DNA from: an uncultured Porphyromonadaceae bacterium
GTDB taxonomy: Bacteria > Bacteroidota > Bacteroidia > Bacteroidales > Muribaculaceae
Assembly (NCBI GenBank): GCA_902495245.1
Contig: CABUWI010000003.1
Coordinates: 124,001 to 188,000 of the forward strand
DNA length: 64,000 bases
Direction of reading: 5' to 3'
Part shown: piece by piece, positions 41,546 to 49,535 of the stretch
Position numbering within the stretch: position 1 is the first letter of the stretch
Layout: each line of letters begins with the position of its first letter
Notes under the pieces: model-generated
Database searches by the model: none
What the model was told of the DNA's origin: nothing
The model's input: the letters and a program-made list of their open reading frames with translations, nothing else
Position numbers and translations under genes: made by a program

Positions 41546-44158
41546 TTACAGAATTAAATTCGTTATTGTTTCATCGCCACAGATGTCGCGGAGTTTCAAA
41601 CGGAGAGGTTTGGTGTCAGCATGGATTGTACCACCCCAGAAATCGGAGGGCTTGCGGCCATTGATTGTGATGGTGCTGTCCTTTTCGATTTTAATCTCCG
41701 AATCGCTGTGCCATGGAGCTTTTTCTTCGGCTCTGGTGCAGTCGAGCGAAACCATTTCTATGGCTTCAAGGCACTCAAGACTAAGTTCGATTGGTACAAA
41801 CTTTTTCTTTGAGTTAGCCATAGCCTTTTGGTTGAACTCGTTTATCTTATGGCTTACGCGGTCACTGTAAAATCGTGTGATATCAACGGTGAATACATCC
41901 ACCATTTTAGTCTGGTCTTCACTTATGGTGTACTCGACATTGTCCTGAAGCACTGCGTTGTCAAGCAATTCTTTAAGGTCGCGAAGCTCAATTTCTATTA
42001 CGGTGTCGTTGTTGTCCTTGATGAAGTCTTCGAGTTCCTGACGGTCAATAATACCAACATAGTAGATGATGACTCGTTTTGTCGTTGGCGGCAACTGCGG
42101 CATCGCATCATTAATGATACGGTTGAGCGTAACAATGTCGAGAACACTTGATGTAGAATCCATTAAATCTGGCACATATACCGGCGATGAGCCGTATGTA
42201 GTGTCCATAATGCTTCCAATCCACATTGAGCCGATTGTCGGATCAACTCCCAGCCCAGGTATAATGCGAGTGAATGCATCTTTTGTTTGAACAGGATTAC
42301 GGTAGAGCGTAACACCATCCTGCACTTTCTTGACTGCAAAGCTTGCCCCGTTTGATTTCAGGCGGTCTCGTGCGGTTTGAATGCTGTTAATGTTTATATC
42401 AGTATGTATGAATTTACGATTCAATTTGTTTGCAACGGCGGCTGTGACACCGCTTCCTCCAAAGAAGTCGGCTACCACCATCCCCTCATTGCTGCTTGCT
42501 TTGATGACGCGTTCAAGCAATGCCTCAGGCTTTTGTGTAGCATAACCGACAGGTTCAACTTTATCAGCAGGTTGCAACATTGAAAGTCTCCAAACATCAG
42601 CAATCGATTTTTCAGTGCTCTCGATATAAATAATTTTGCCTTCCGCATCTTTTGCGTTTATTAATTTTTGAGACGTTTTATCCCAAATGCGTTTGATTTG
42701 AGTTGTAGCTTTATCTCTGGTTCCCTTTATTGGATTAAATACAAAAACAGGAGCTTTAGAATATAAATATATGGTATCATGATTAGATGCAAATCGATTG
42801 ACATTACCTTGCATATTATTATGCCAGATAATTTCATTTCTGAAGTTATCCTCTCCGAAAATTTCATCAAGAAGAAATTTTACATAGTGACCTATATGGT
42901 AGTCAAGATGCCCATATATAGAAGCATTTTTACTCATGACAGAGCGGATGGCCATTTCTGCTGAATCAAGATTTGAGTGACGTACAACAGGAATTTTCAG
43001 GAAGTTGCCGATACCTTTTATCAACGGATAGAAAGTAACCACATTTGCATACTGTGTGCATTTGACAGAACAATCATCTGTAATTTTAATCTTTGCTGCC
43101 GGATCCATGTTAGGAGTTCCCGAAAAACCAAGTACAGAGTTGAAGTTGCACTGTTCCATCCATTTGTTTACCACCTTGCGTAGCTTTTGGTCATCGCTGG
43201 CATGGTGAACTTCGTCAATGAGTATGCACAATCCGAGAATGAGACCAATTTGCTCTCGCAGTTCATACGCCTGCAATGTGGCTTCGTATTCTTTGCGCTC
43301 TTCTTCTGGTAATGATTTCAAAATGGATGCATCAATATTGACGTCTTTGTCAACTCTGTCAAGAATAACTTTCTCGGCATTCGTTACAGCGACCAATCCC
43401 ATAAGATTGGGTTTTGCGACCTGCATACTGATTTTTCGGGCATTAGGATTCTTCACTATATTGCTTTTTGAAGTGGAAGAAGATTCCTGTAGCCATTCGT
43501 ATTGAATCAGTTTTTTCAACTGTGATGCAACCGGGTCAGGCAGAAGCCATAATGGATTGAAATTCTGGATGTCTCTAAGACTTGGTACAATCGAAGATTT
43601 TAAGCCCGAAGGAACAAACAGTATGAAATTATGAGCAAATATGGGATTGTCAGGCTCTGCAAGTGCAAAATAAAGATTTAGATAAATCAAAGCAGCCATT
43701 AAGTAGGTCTTGCCAGCACCCATAGGTATGCTGAACAGATAATCCGGATAGCTGACATTGGAAAACAAATCTTTGATGACACTGACATAATCAATTGAAT
43801 CCGAAGCCTTTTTAATAGCCGCTAAAAATTTGGGCGAGTTAACATTGCCATTTTCATCGGAAATGGATGCGTATTCCCACAATGCTAATGCAGCAGGATT
43901 AGACGTAAGAATCTCCCGTGTCGCTTTATTAACCTCAAGATCGTCAACATTCGTGGAATTAAATTTACCGGCAGCAAATAACTCCCATAACGGACGATTC
44001 TGACATTCGATCTTAAGGAGCAAATACGTTTTTATAGACTCAATCTGAGCATCAAGCATCTTATGCTGATGTTCGATATAAGATATAAGATCAGTAATGA
44101 CGCAACTCGGTGAGCTAAGCCATTCATCTCTTTTTTTCTCTATAATCTTATAGAACAT
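41546..44158 (-). CDS. Chimera: type III Res helicase front fused to Mod methyltransferase back
   Basis: Residues 1-405 carry helicase motifs I (Pro-Met-Gly-Ala-Gly-Lys-Thr, 145-151), II (Asp-Glu-Val-His, 315-318) and III (Ser-Gly-Thr-Pro, 346-349), but no second RecA domain and no nuclease domain. From about residue 412 the sequence is Mod-like: Gly-His-Leu-Asp-Tyr-His-Ile-Gly-His-Tyr-Val-Lys, Phe-Gly-Glu-Asp-Asn-Phe-Arg-Asn-Glu-Ile-Ile-Trp, then Asp-Phe-Phe-Gly-Gly-Ser-Gly (564-570, the AdoMet motif). In beta-class methyltransferases the catalytic Asp-Pro-Pro-Tyr comes before that segment; here it is missing. The join at about 42931 is in frame. Predicted inactive for both activities unless it has a new role. 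Confidence 0.8.
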   Translation of the reverse strand: MFYKIIEKKRDEWLSSPSCVITDLISYIEHQHKMLDAQIESIKTYLLLKIECQNRPLWELFAAGKFNSTNVDDLEVNKATREILTSNPAALALWEYASISDENGNVNSPKFLAAIKKASDSIDYVSVIKDLFSNVSYPDYLFSIPMGAGKTYLMAALIYLNLYFALAEPDNPIFAHNFILFVPSGLKSSIVPSLRDIQNFNPLWLLPDPVASQLKKLIQYEWLQESSSTSKSNIVKNPNARKISMQVAKPNLMGLVAVTNAEKVILDRVDKDVNIDASILKSLPEEERKEYEATLQAYELREQIGLILGLCILIDEVHHASDDQKLRKVVNKWMEQCNFNSVLGFSGTPNMDPAAKIKITDDCSVKCTQYANVVTFYPLIKGIGNFLKIPVVRHSNLDSAEMAIRSVMSKNASIYGHLDYHIGHYVKFLLDEIFGEDNFRNEIIWHNNMQGNVNRFASNHDTIYLYSKAPVFVFNPIKGTRDKATTQIKRIWDKTSQKLINAKDAEGKIIYIESTEKSIADVWRLSMLQPADKVEPVGYATQKPEALLERVIKASSNEGMVVADFFGGSGVTAAVANKLNRKFIHTDININSIQTARDRLKSNGASFAVKKVQDGVTLYRNPVQTKDAFTRIIPGLGVDPTIGSMWIGSIMDTTYGSSPVYVPDLMDSTSSVLDIVTLNRIINDAMPQLPPTTKRVIIYYVGIIDRQELEDFIKDNNDTVIEIELRDLKELLDNAVLQDNVEYTISEDQTKMVDVFTVDITRFYSDRVSHKINEFNQKAMANSKKKFVPIELSLECLEAIEMVSLDCTRAEEKAPWHSDSEIKIEKDSTITINGRKPSDFWGGTIHADTKPLRLKLRDICGDETITNLIL

Positions 44159-44168
44159 AGCAGATGCT

Positions 44169-44381
44169 TTATAATGCTACACTTTTGGTATTTAGCAAAT
44201 CATCAACATTAACTTCCAATAACTTGGCAATTTTAACTAAGGTAGGCAAATCTGGCTGGGAACTATTCGTACACCATTTTGATACGGTTGATGGATTCAC
44301 ATTTAGTTGCTCACATAACCATTTATTTGTCCTTTTCTTTTCTGCTAAAACTACTTTTAATCGGTTTATATCAGTTTCCAT
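44169..44381 (-). CDS. XRE/Cro-type transcriptional regulator
   Basis: 70 residues, almost entirely one HTH_XRE domain: Trp-Leu-Cys-Glu-Gln-Leu-Asn-Val-Asn-Pro-Ser-Thr-Val-Ser-Lys-Trp is the helix-turn-helix and Leu-Val-Lys-Ile-Ala-Lys-Leu-Leu-Glu-Val the following helix. Small regulators of this kind precede restriction-modification genes in Bacteroidales and act as control proteins. It lies ten bases upstream of the Res-Mod chimera. The IS30 copy sits less than 100 bases upstream, in the likely promoter region. Confidence 0.85.
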   Translation of the reverse strand: METDINRLKVVLAEKKRTNKWLCEQLNVNPSTVSKWCTNSSQPDLPTLVKIAKLLEVNVDDLLNTKSVAL

Positions 44382-44471
44382 GTCGATAAAATTTGTTATC
44401 TACTCGCAAATTTAGTGAAAGTTTCGCACATAGCAAAGAAATATGCTGAGAAACATCCTCCTGTAGAGTCA

Positions 44472-45545
44472 ACTGGCAAGTGCAAAATTAGTCAAATTTT
44501 CGAAAGAGCTCAATTTTGGGGCTGGAAAAACCGAGTTTTTTGCGCGGCCTCTCATTGATTTGATATTGCGCGCTGTTAAGCTCCTTTTGGGTAACTTTGT
44601 TGAAATCAGTTCCTTTTGGGAAATATTCCCGGAATATCTTGTTGGCATTTTCCACGGCGCCTTTCTGCCCTGAACAGTATGGGTCGGCAAAGTATGCGGT
44701 ACAGTCCAGCGCCTTTGCGATTGCCTTGTGGTTTCGGAACTCGATGCCGTTGTAGGTGGTGATTGTCAGCACCCATTTTTTGAAAGAGAGCAGCAGACTG
44801 ATGACGGCTTTTGCCACGTCTTCGGGCTTTTTCGACGGAAGTTTACACTGCATGAACATATTCAGGCGGCGTTCGACCACGGTGAGCACGGCGCTTTTCT
44901 GTCCTGCGCCTACAACAAGATTCATCTCCCAGTCCCCGAATCTGGTACCGTCGGCTTCCGGCGGACGCTCATGAATCGAGACCCTGTCAGGAATCAAGGA
45001 TTTCCCTGCAGTCTTGTACGGTTTTGAATGATGATGGCGATACTTCATCTTATGGTGGCAATATTGCGCCAGTTCCGGATTCCTCCGTATCTCCTGATAG
45101 ATGCGTTCCCCGGAGATATGAATCCCCCAGTTGCGCAGATAACCTGAAATCTGCTCAGGCGACCATCGCTTTTCCCTGAGCAACTTCAGGGCTTGCCTCA
45201 GAACCCCGGGCTTGAGGGCCGTGTTGCGGACAATACGCTCACGCTTCTCCATCGCCATCTCGTGTGCTGTTCGCGGGTTGTATTTTCTTGTCTTTGTGCG
45301 ATTTCGACGCAGCTCGCGGTTTACTGTGGAGGGACTCCGCAGCTTCTCCGGAGGTGCCTCGCCCCTTTCCCGGGCCGCTTCCAGTTCGACACGGTTAAGC
45401 TCATCTGCTATGGCTTGCATAGTAAATCCATTTTGGCGCATGACAAAAATTGTGTACCTTTGCGCTAAGGTTAATTGATTGTACATAGCAATACAAAGTT
45501 AGTTAATTTTGGGGAGACTTCGGACTCCTTTTTTGTATTGCCAGT
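44472..45545. mobile_element. IS30-family insertion sequence
   Basis: The ends carry the inverted repeat ACTGGCAA (44472-44479 and 45538-45545), and the tips stay partly similar further in. Length is about 1,074 bases with one transposase filling it. Flanking bases GTCA and GTTA are near-matching but not an exact target duplication. The element sits immediately upstream of the XRE gene. Confidence 0.75.
44488..45486 (-). CDS. IS30-family transposase with Asp-to-Tyr change in the DDE triad
   Basis: 332 residues. An N-terminal HTH (Met-Tyr-Asn-Gln-Leu-Thr-Leu-Ala-Gln-Arg-Tyr) is followed by the catalytic domain: Phe-Gly-Asp-Trp-Glu (Asp185) and Gly-Ala-Val-Glu-Asn-Ala-Asn (Glu279). Between them relatives read Asp-Asn-Gly-x-Glu-Phe; here it is Thr-Thr-Tyr245-Asn-Gly-Ile-Glu-Phe, with codon TAC at 44752-44754, one base away from GAC. 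The frame is otherwise complete. The enzyme is probably unable to catalyse transposition. Confidence 0.88.
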   Translation of the reverse strand: MYNQLTLAQRYTIFVMRQNGFTMQAIADELNRVELEAARERGEAPPEKLRSPSTVNRELRRNRTKTRKYNPRTAHEMAMEKRERIVRNTALKPGVLRQALKLLREKRWSPEQISGYLRNWGIHISGERIYQEIRRNPELAQYCHHKMKYRHHHSKPYKTAGKSLIPDRVSIHERPPEADGTRFGDWEMNLVVGAGQKSAVLTVVERRLNMFMQCKLPSKKPEDVAKAVISLLLSFKKWVLTITTYNGIEFRNHKAIAKALDCTAYFADPYCSGQKGAVENANKIFREYFPKGTDFNKVTQKELNSAQYQINERPRKKLGFSSPKIELFRKFD

Positions 45546-45752
45546 GTTATCTCTATACAAATGCCGCTCTTGGGCATCCCCTCGCCAGAAAGAGTTAGGA
45601 GAATGTATTTCAATCATCGAGGTTTTTGCACTTCGTTCTTGAAACTACAGTGGAACCAATAGGCCCCAATAGTGGCACCAATAGGAGATAAGATTAAAAC
45701 GCTCCGGCAAGAGGGTGAGTCTTGTCGGGGCGTCGGGGAGGGTTAGGGCGTG
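45546..45752. other. Gap without a recognised gene
   Basis: Between the IS30 end and the first decayed gene. It contains a repeated phrase 'ccaataggcccc / accaataggag' around 45656-45686. No gene is visible. Confidence 0.4.
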
Positions 45753-46153
45753 TCAGAGGCGGCTGCAGGCGATGTGGCAGCCGTGGACTTGGGCTATGGC
45801 GAGGGGTGGGCAGTCTTCGTCGGCAAAATCGAGGAAGCCGTGAGTTTTGGCGGTTTGTTTCAGCCAGTGGATGAAGGCTTTCATCTCGGCGTGGATGACC
45901 TTCTGTGTGCCTCGGAAGCTGATGCGGATGATTTTAGCGTCATATCGGGGATTCCACGGTGGCCTTCGGAACGTTCCCACAAGCGGAACTGAATGGTGCG
46001 GTCCTCGCTTAAGTAGTGGAAACCGGCTCCGACGGAATTTCAGTCGAGTGTGGCTTCATCGGGGTAGCTGCCGAACACCTCGGAGATGTAGGAGCGGACG
46101 TCAAGGAAAAAGTCCACGATGGCATCGTGGGTTGTGGATTTGATTTCTTGCAT
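45753..46153 (-). pseudogene. Decayed small gene, paralogue of the next one
   Basis: Reading from the ATG at 46153 gives Met-Gln-Glu-Ile-Lys-Ser-Thr, then Asp-Phe-Phe-Leu-Asp-Val-Arg. A TGA at 46040-46042 replaces the Trp found in the neighbour (Leu-Asp-Trp-Asn). The same frame resumes with Phe-Arg-Leu-Trp-Glu-Arg-Ser-Glu-Gly-His, and a one-base shift near 45936-45944 leads to the last part, ending Gly-Cys-His-Ile-Ala-Cys-Ser-Arg-Leu. The family is unknown to me. Confidence 0.65.
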
Positions 46154-46167
46154 GAGCGGTGTGGATG

Positions 46168-46587
46168 TTAAAGGGTTAAACATGTGATTTTACATCCGGG
46201 CACCTGGTTCGGAGCGGCCGTGCGGCCGTGGCTCTCGTCAGCCATGTGGTGGAATCCGCTGGTTTTTGCCGCATCGCGTAACCAGAGAGATACACCATCG
46301 GCTTCTGCCTGAGGATTCGCCACGTGACCGGAGATGTAAAATACGTGGACGATGACGGTCATGTCGGGGATTCCGAGATGTCCGTTGGAGTGCTCCCATA
46401 GACGGAACTCGAATGCTCGGTTCTGTCCGTGGTATCGGGCCGTTGCTCCGACACAGTTCCAGTCGAGCATGAGCTGGTCGGGAGTTGCTGAATAGTTCTA
46501 TACAATGTACAGCCAGAAGTCATAGTATAAGGCCTTGAAGCTCATCTGAGCGCCTGCCGAGATGGGGTTGAAAGAATTTGATTGCAT
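46168..46587 (-). pseudogene. Decayed small gene, paralogue of the previous one
   Basis: Starts at ATG 46587 (Met-Gln-Ser-Asn-Ser-Phe-Asn-Pro), hits TAG at 46498-46500, then continues in the same frame with Leu-Asp-Trp-Asn-Cys-Val-Gly-Ala, Phe-Glu-Phe-Arg-Leu-Trp-Glu-His-Ser-Asn-Gly-His-Leu-Gly-Ile-Pro-Asp-Met-Thr and ends Gly-Cys-Lys-Ile-Thr-Cys-Leu-Thr-Leu. The shared middle and the shared end show it is a tandem copy of the gene at 45753. A late internal ATG could still give a 100-residue protein. Confidence 0.65.
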
Positions 46588-46589
46588 GG

Positions 46590-46835
46590 GATTTGGGAGT
46601 TTGAAGTTTCCCAAAGATGGTTGTTGGACTCGGGTGTCCAGGAATCAGAGGGTTGGAAATAAACATGGGTGCGGTCGGCGTTTTTACGGCGTTCAAGCCG
46701 GATAGTCATCGTCTTGATGCTGTCCTGTTCCTGACGGGTTCCGACCATCATCGCCTATTCTCGGAGCATCATGTTGCGGATGCCTTCGGCGTCATAGCCG
46801 AGATTGACTTGGAATAGTCCGTAGATAGCCTGACG
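46590..46835 (-). pseudogene. Gene fragment upstream of the twin pseudogenes
   Basis: A frame reading Gly-Leu-Phe-Gln-Val-Asn-Leu-Gly-Tyr-Asp-Ala-Glu-Gly-Ile-Arg-Asn-Met-Met-Leu-Arg-Glu is stopped by TAG at 46755-46757, then continues Met-Met-Val-Gly-Thr-Arg-Gln-Glu-Gln-Asp-Ser-Ile. It looks like a once-coding stretch in the same direction as the twin genes. The family is not recognised. Confidence 0.35.
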
Positions 46836-47240
46836 TCAGGTTTCGATTATATTCTCTACGACATTCGCTATGGGCGCTTCCTTAACTTTTGTCGTTACCG
46901 AAATCGGTGCCGTTTGCTGAGGTTGTGTCTCTCTTATTCCGGCGTTCTTGGCAAAGAATTTGTCAAGACGCTTGTATGAGAATGCACGGTCAACCTTCGA
47001 GCCGTTGAAGGTAAATTCGCCGTCGGAGAACCGTATGCCCTGCGGTTTGCCGGTGTCGCGGTTGTTGTAAAATTCGACTGTAATCCCGGCCGGAGGGAGA
47101 CGGCGATGTGACTCGTCCAACGATTTACATCGGTACATTGCAGCCTGAATCTTGGGCTTCATCTCGGCAATAGCGTCTTCATATAGTTTCTTTTTCGGTG
47201 AAAAAGTCAGTTCGTATTTTAGCATGATTGCCTTGGTCGC
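46836..47240 (-). pseudogene. C-terminal fragment of a MobA/VirD2-type relaxase
   Basis: The fragment reads Lys-Tyr-Glu-Leu-Thr-Phe-Ser-Pro-Lys-Lys-Lys, then Pro-Ala-Gly-Ile-Thr-Val-Glu-Phe, Gly-Lys-Pro-Gln-Gly-Ile-Arg-Phe-Ser-Asp, Phe-Asn-Gly-Ser-Lys-Val-Asp-Arg-Ala-Phe-Ser-Tyr, matching the C-terminal DNA-binding part of Bacteroides mobilisation relaxases. The catalytic N-terminal Tyr/His domain is absent; beyond about 47240 the sequence belongs to a phage-like gene on the other strand. This marks a recombination joint between two mobile elements. Confidence 0.65.
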
Positions 47241-47600
47241 ATCTCGGCTTTTGTCGAAATTGTTGCTTTTGTCAACGGCAAGTTGCAGTTCTACAACCAG
47301 TCCACGGCTAAGACATACGAAGTAGAGGCAACCCGCCTCACTTCCGATGAATCCTGGTGGATCGACCAACTCTTTTCTCCCTATGATGTATTCCGAATCG
47401 AGCCGGACGCGACAAATCCCGACGAGTCGCTTGTGCTGGCCCCGGTTCTCATTCCCGACTGCACCTGTGAGATACAGGACGGCGGCGAGAAACTTAACAC
47501 CGTCAAGTTTACATGGCGACATACCGGCAACCGCCCCATAGTGCGCCTATCTGCCTCGCCCGGCATATTCACATCGCCCTACAACATAGTCTATTCGTAA
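47230..47600 (+). pseudogene. Phage-like structural protein, C-terminal fragment
   Basis: Open on the plus strand without an ATG: Val-Glu-Ile-Val-Ala-Phe-Val-Asn-Gly-Lys, Phe-Tyr-Asn-Gln-Ser-Thr-Ala-Lys-Thr-Tyr, ending Ser-Pro-Tyr-Asn-Ile-Val-Tyr-Ser. The phrase Pro-Val-Leu-Ile-Pro-Asp-Cys-Thr-Cys-Glu-Ile and beta composition suggest a phage structural protein. The 5' part is lost at the joint with the relaxase fragment. It is followed three bases later by a second broken gene in the same direction. Confidence 0.5.
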
Positions 47601-47603
47601 CCA

Positions 47604-47874
47604 ATGGCTCGCTCGATACACATATCTACCGCCCGCACCATGCTCAACTCCGGCGACCCTGTCGATATTTCCGTGTGGTTATCGGCATGCCGCTTTCGTA
47701 GCGCAGGGGAGAAAGAAATCCGACGGCTCTATCCTGGAACTGCGTAACGTCATTTCTCTCCGTTACTCGTTCTATGGCGGCTGGAGGAACGTAAAGAAAC
47801 TTTCCTCCGGCGAGTGCCGCAAGATACGCGACTGCTGTATCTTTCGCGTCAACGACCTTGAAGTTTTACTTTGA
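47604..47874 (+). pseudogene. Frameshifted phage-like gene
   Basis: Begins Met-Ala-Arg-Ser-Ile-His-Ile-Ser-Thr-Ala-Arg-Thr-Met, then shifts by one base near 47685 into Ala-Ala-Phe-Val-Ala-Gln-Gly-Arg-Lys-Lys-Ser-Asp-Gly-Ser-Ile-Leu-Glu-Leu-Arg-Asn and ends with TGA at 47872-47874. Repairing the shift would give about 90 residues. Probably a small accessory gene of the same prophage-like element. Confidence 0.6.
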
Positions 47875-47918
47875 TATGCCGCTGAAAATGCGTAACTTTG
47901 CAAATAAATGAAGCAGCT

Positions 47919-48971
47919 ATGAATTATCTATTTCGACTTCTTACGATTATAATATTTACTTTGCTTCCGTGGAGTATTTCTTATGGCGAGGTTTTTAACA
48001 CTTCTAAATCTTTCGATTTATTATGTTTGCCTCAATATATCGACCATATTAAAGATGATTCACGGTTCGCAGAACTGTGTTCTGATTCCGTTTTTATCGC
48101 CAATATTTCCGATGTTAATTTTAATTGCACTGCCTCAAAACTTTGTAATCTTTATTCTGAGCTACACGGGGATAAAGATGATATTACAAAATGCCTATTT
48201 ACAATTCAGCATTTAGATAGCGTAGCTCGCGATATCGAATGGGCGAAAGGCATACTTTCGGTTCAACCGCAACTGTCATATATCTGTCAGAAGTTAGTTG
48301 AACATGGATATTCTGATTATTGGGATAATACAATTTATCCCAAATTGAAATCACATATTGACAACTATAATCTGAATAAGGATTTATTTAACAACATAAA
48401 TCAAAGCCTTATCGAGTTTTTCTTACCTGAATCTCTGCCGGAAACCCAATCCAAAATATACATTTTGGATATTGAAAATGCTTTTAATCTTTCTGATGAA
48501 TCATTTTGCTGCACTCCACTTATTCTAAATCCTGAAATAGAAAAACAGTTGAGATTAAATTTTATGAATATTTATATTCACGAAAATTTACATAATCTCC
48601 ACATTTCCTCGGAACTTATGGAGAAACTCAGCGAACTTGACAGTGATCCTTTTTATAGAAGTAAAGAGGATATAGCACAAAAGCATGGAGAAGGCAGAAA
48701 CGAGGCTTTCGTCGTTGCTGCCGAAGTATTTATATCTCATAAGTTAGGGATTCGAGACAATCAAAATGTTATTGATGAATTTTCACAATACGTTGATGGC
48801 TGCCTGGTATTGGCGCCGATAATATATGTGAATCTACCTAATCGTATCCCTAATGAATCATATAATGATTTTCTTATTAGATTATTTGACAACGGCATTT
48901 TGAGGTCAGGAGCCATCAATGATAACTACGATAACGCTATGTCGGCTATTCAATCTAACATTGCTGAATAA
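47919..48971 (+). CDS. Secreted protein with HExxH zinc-peptidase motif
   Basis: 350 residues from the ATG of Met-Asn-Tyr-Leu-Phe-Arg, which starts a clear signal peptide (to about Ser-Tyr-Gly). His221-Glu-Asn-Leu-His225 fits HExxH, and Gly-Glu-Gly-Arg-Asn-Glu-Ala-Phe (Glu262) about 35 residues later can be the third zinc ligand, as in gluzincins. No known peptidase family is recognised overall. It is intact, AT-rich, and lies between fragments of a phage-like element, so it may be a cargo gene. Eight or so Cys residues suggest disulfides after export. Confidence 0.6.
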   Translation: MNYLFRLLTIIIFTLLPWSISYGEVFNTSKSFDLLCLPQYIDHIKDDSRFAELCSDSVFIANISDVNFNCTASKLCNLYSELHGDKDDITKCLFTIQHLDSVARDIEWAKGILSVQPQLSYICQKLVEHGYSDYWDNTIYPKLKSHIDNYNLNKDLFNNINQSLIEFFLPESLPETQSKIYILDIENAFNLSDESFCCTPLILNPEIEKQLRLNFMNIYIHENLHNLHISSELMEKLSELDSDPFYRSKEDIAQKHGEGRNEAFVVAAEVFISHKLGIRDNQNVIDEFSQYVDGCLVLAPIIYVNLPNRIPNESYNDFLIRLFDNGILRSGAINDNYDNAMSAIQSNIAE

Positions 48972-48995
48972 GCGTCTTTTCGCGCACCTCATACG

Positions 48996-49033
48996 GTCCA
49001 TAACTTTGTGGAAAACAACCACAAGTTATGGAC
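48996..49033 (+). promoter_or_regulatory. Hairpin holding a start codon
   Basis: GTCCATAACTTTGTGG (48996-49011) pairs with CCACAAGTTATGGAC (49019-49033) with one extra T. The second arm contains the ATG of the next frame (49028-49030), and TTTTCTTTTT follows. It can act as terminator of the upstream gene and hide the start of the downstream one. Confidence 0.55.
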
Positions 49034-49300
49034 TTTTCTTTTTCCGACCTCAATTTTAACTCCGTCGAGACGCTTCCGGGCTTCGAGGCCCGCGCAGCGT
49101 TCACCGTCAACTCGGCTTCCGGGTTCAAAGAAGACGTTGACATGGTGCCTACCATCGTTGACGATACACTCTCATACGTTCCGTGGGGCGGCGACAATCA
49201 GATGCCGTTCGACCTGCTCGCGCTCGTCGAGAAAGATGAAACTTTGGCAACCGGCCAGTGCTTCAACGCCGAGGTCTGCAACACAGACTCGTTCTGTTGA
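49028..49300 (+). pseudogene. Phage portal-like gene, 5' fragment
   Basis: The 90-residue frame (Thr-Ile-Val-Asp-Asp-Thr-Leu-Ser-Tyr-Val-Pro-Trp-Gly-Gly-Asp-Asn-Gln-Met-Pro-Phe-Asp-Leu) resembles the start of portal-like proteins in Bacteroidales prophages, and breaks off after Phe-Asn-Ala-Glu-Val-Cys. Portal proteins are about 400-500 residues. The GC-rich codon use differs from the AT-rich gene upstream. Family call is tentative. Confidence 0.45.
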
Positions 49301-49535
49301 TATTCGACAGGTCATTTGCCGATGCAGTTTCAACAACTATTTAAGTGTCAATTCTTTGGCGTTTAACAGGTTCAACCTCACTCACTGAAAGTAACTGAAA
49401 GTGAACATTTTAGCATTTTCCTTCATATCCGAGGTCATCTCGACCTCCATTTCTGCGACCATTCCTTGTCGCTTTCACCTACAAAATTAGCGAAAAACCT
49501 TCAGATATCCAAGCATCTAAAGTTAGAGGTGAAGT
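49301..49535. other. Gap without a recognised gene
   Basis: About 235 bases with no clear gene. A repeated phrase 'actgaaagtaactgaaagtgaac' lies near 49383-49405. The region may contain a recombination joint between phage and antitoxin-toxin segments. Confidence 0.35.

Noticed and set aside
47241..47522. Extension of the relaxase frame with start at 47522
   Set aside because: This part is antisense to the phage-like fragment, which shows the better coding pattern.
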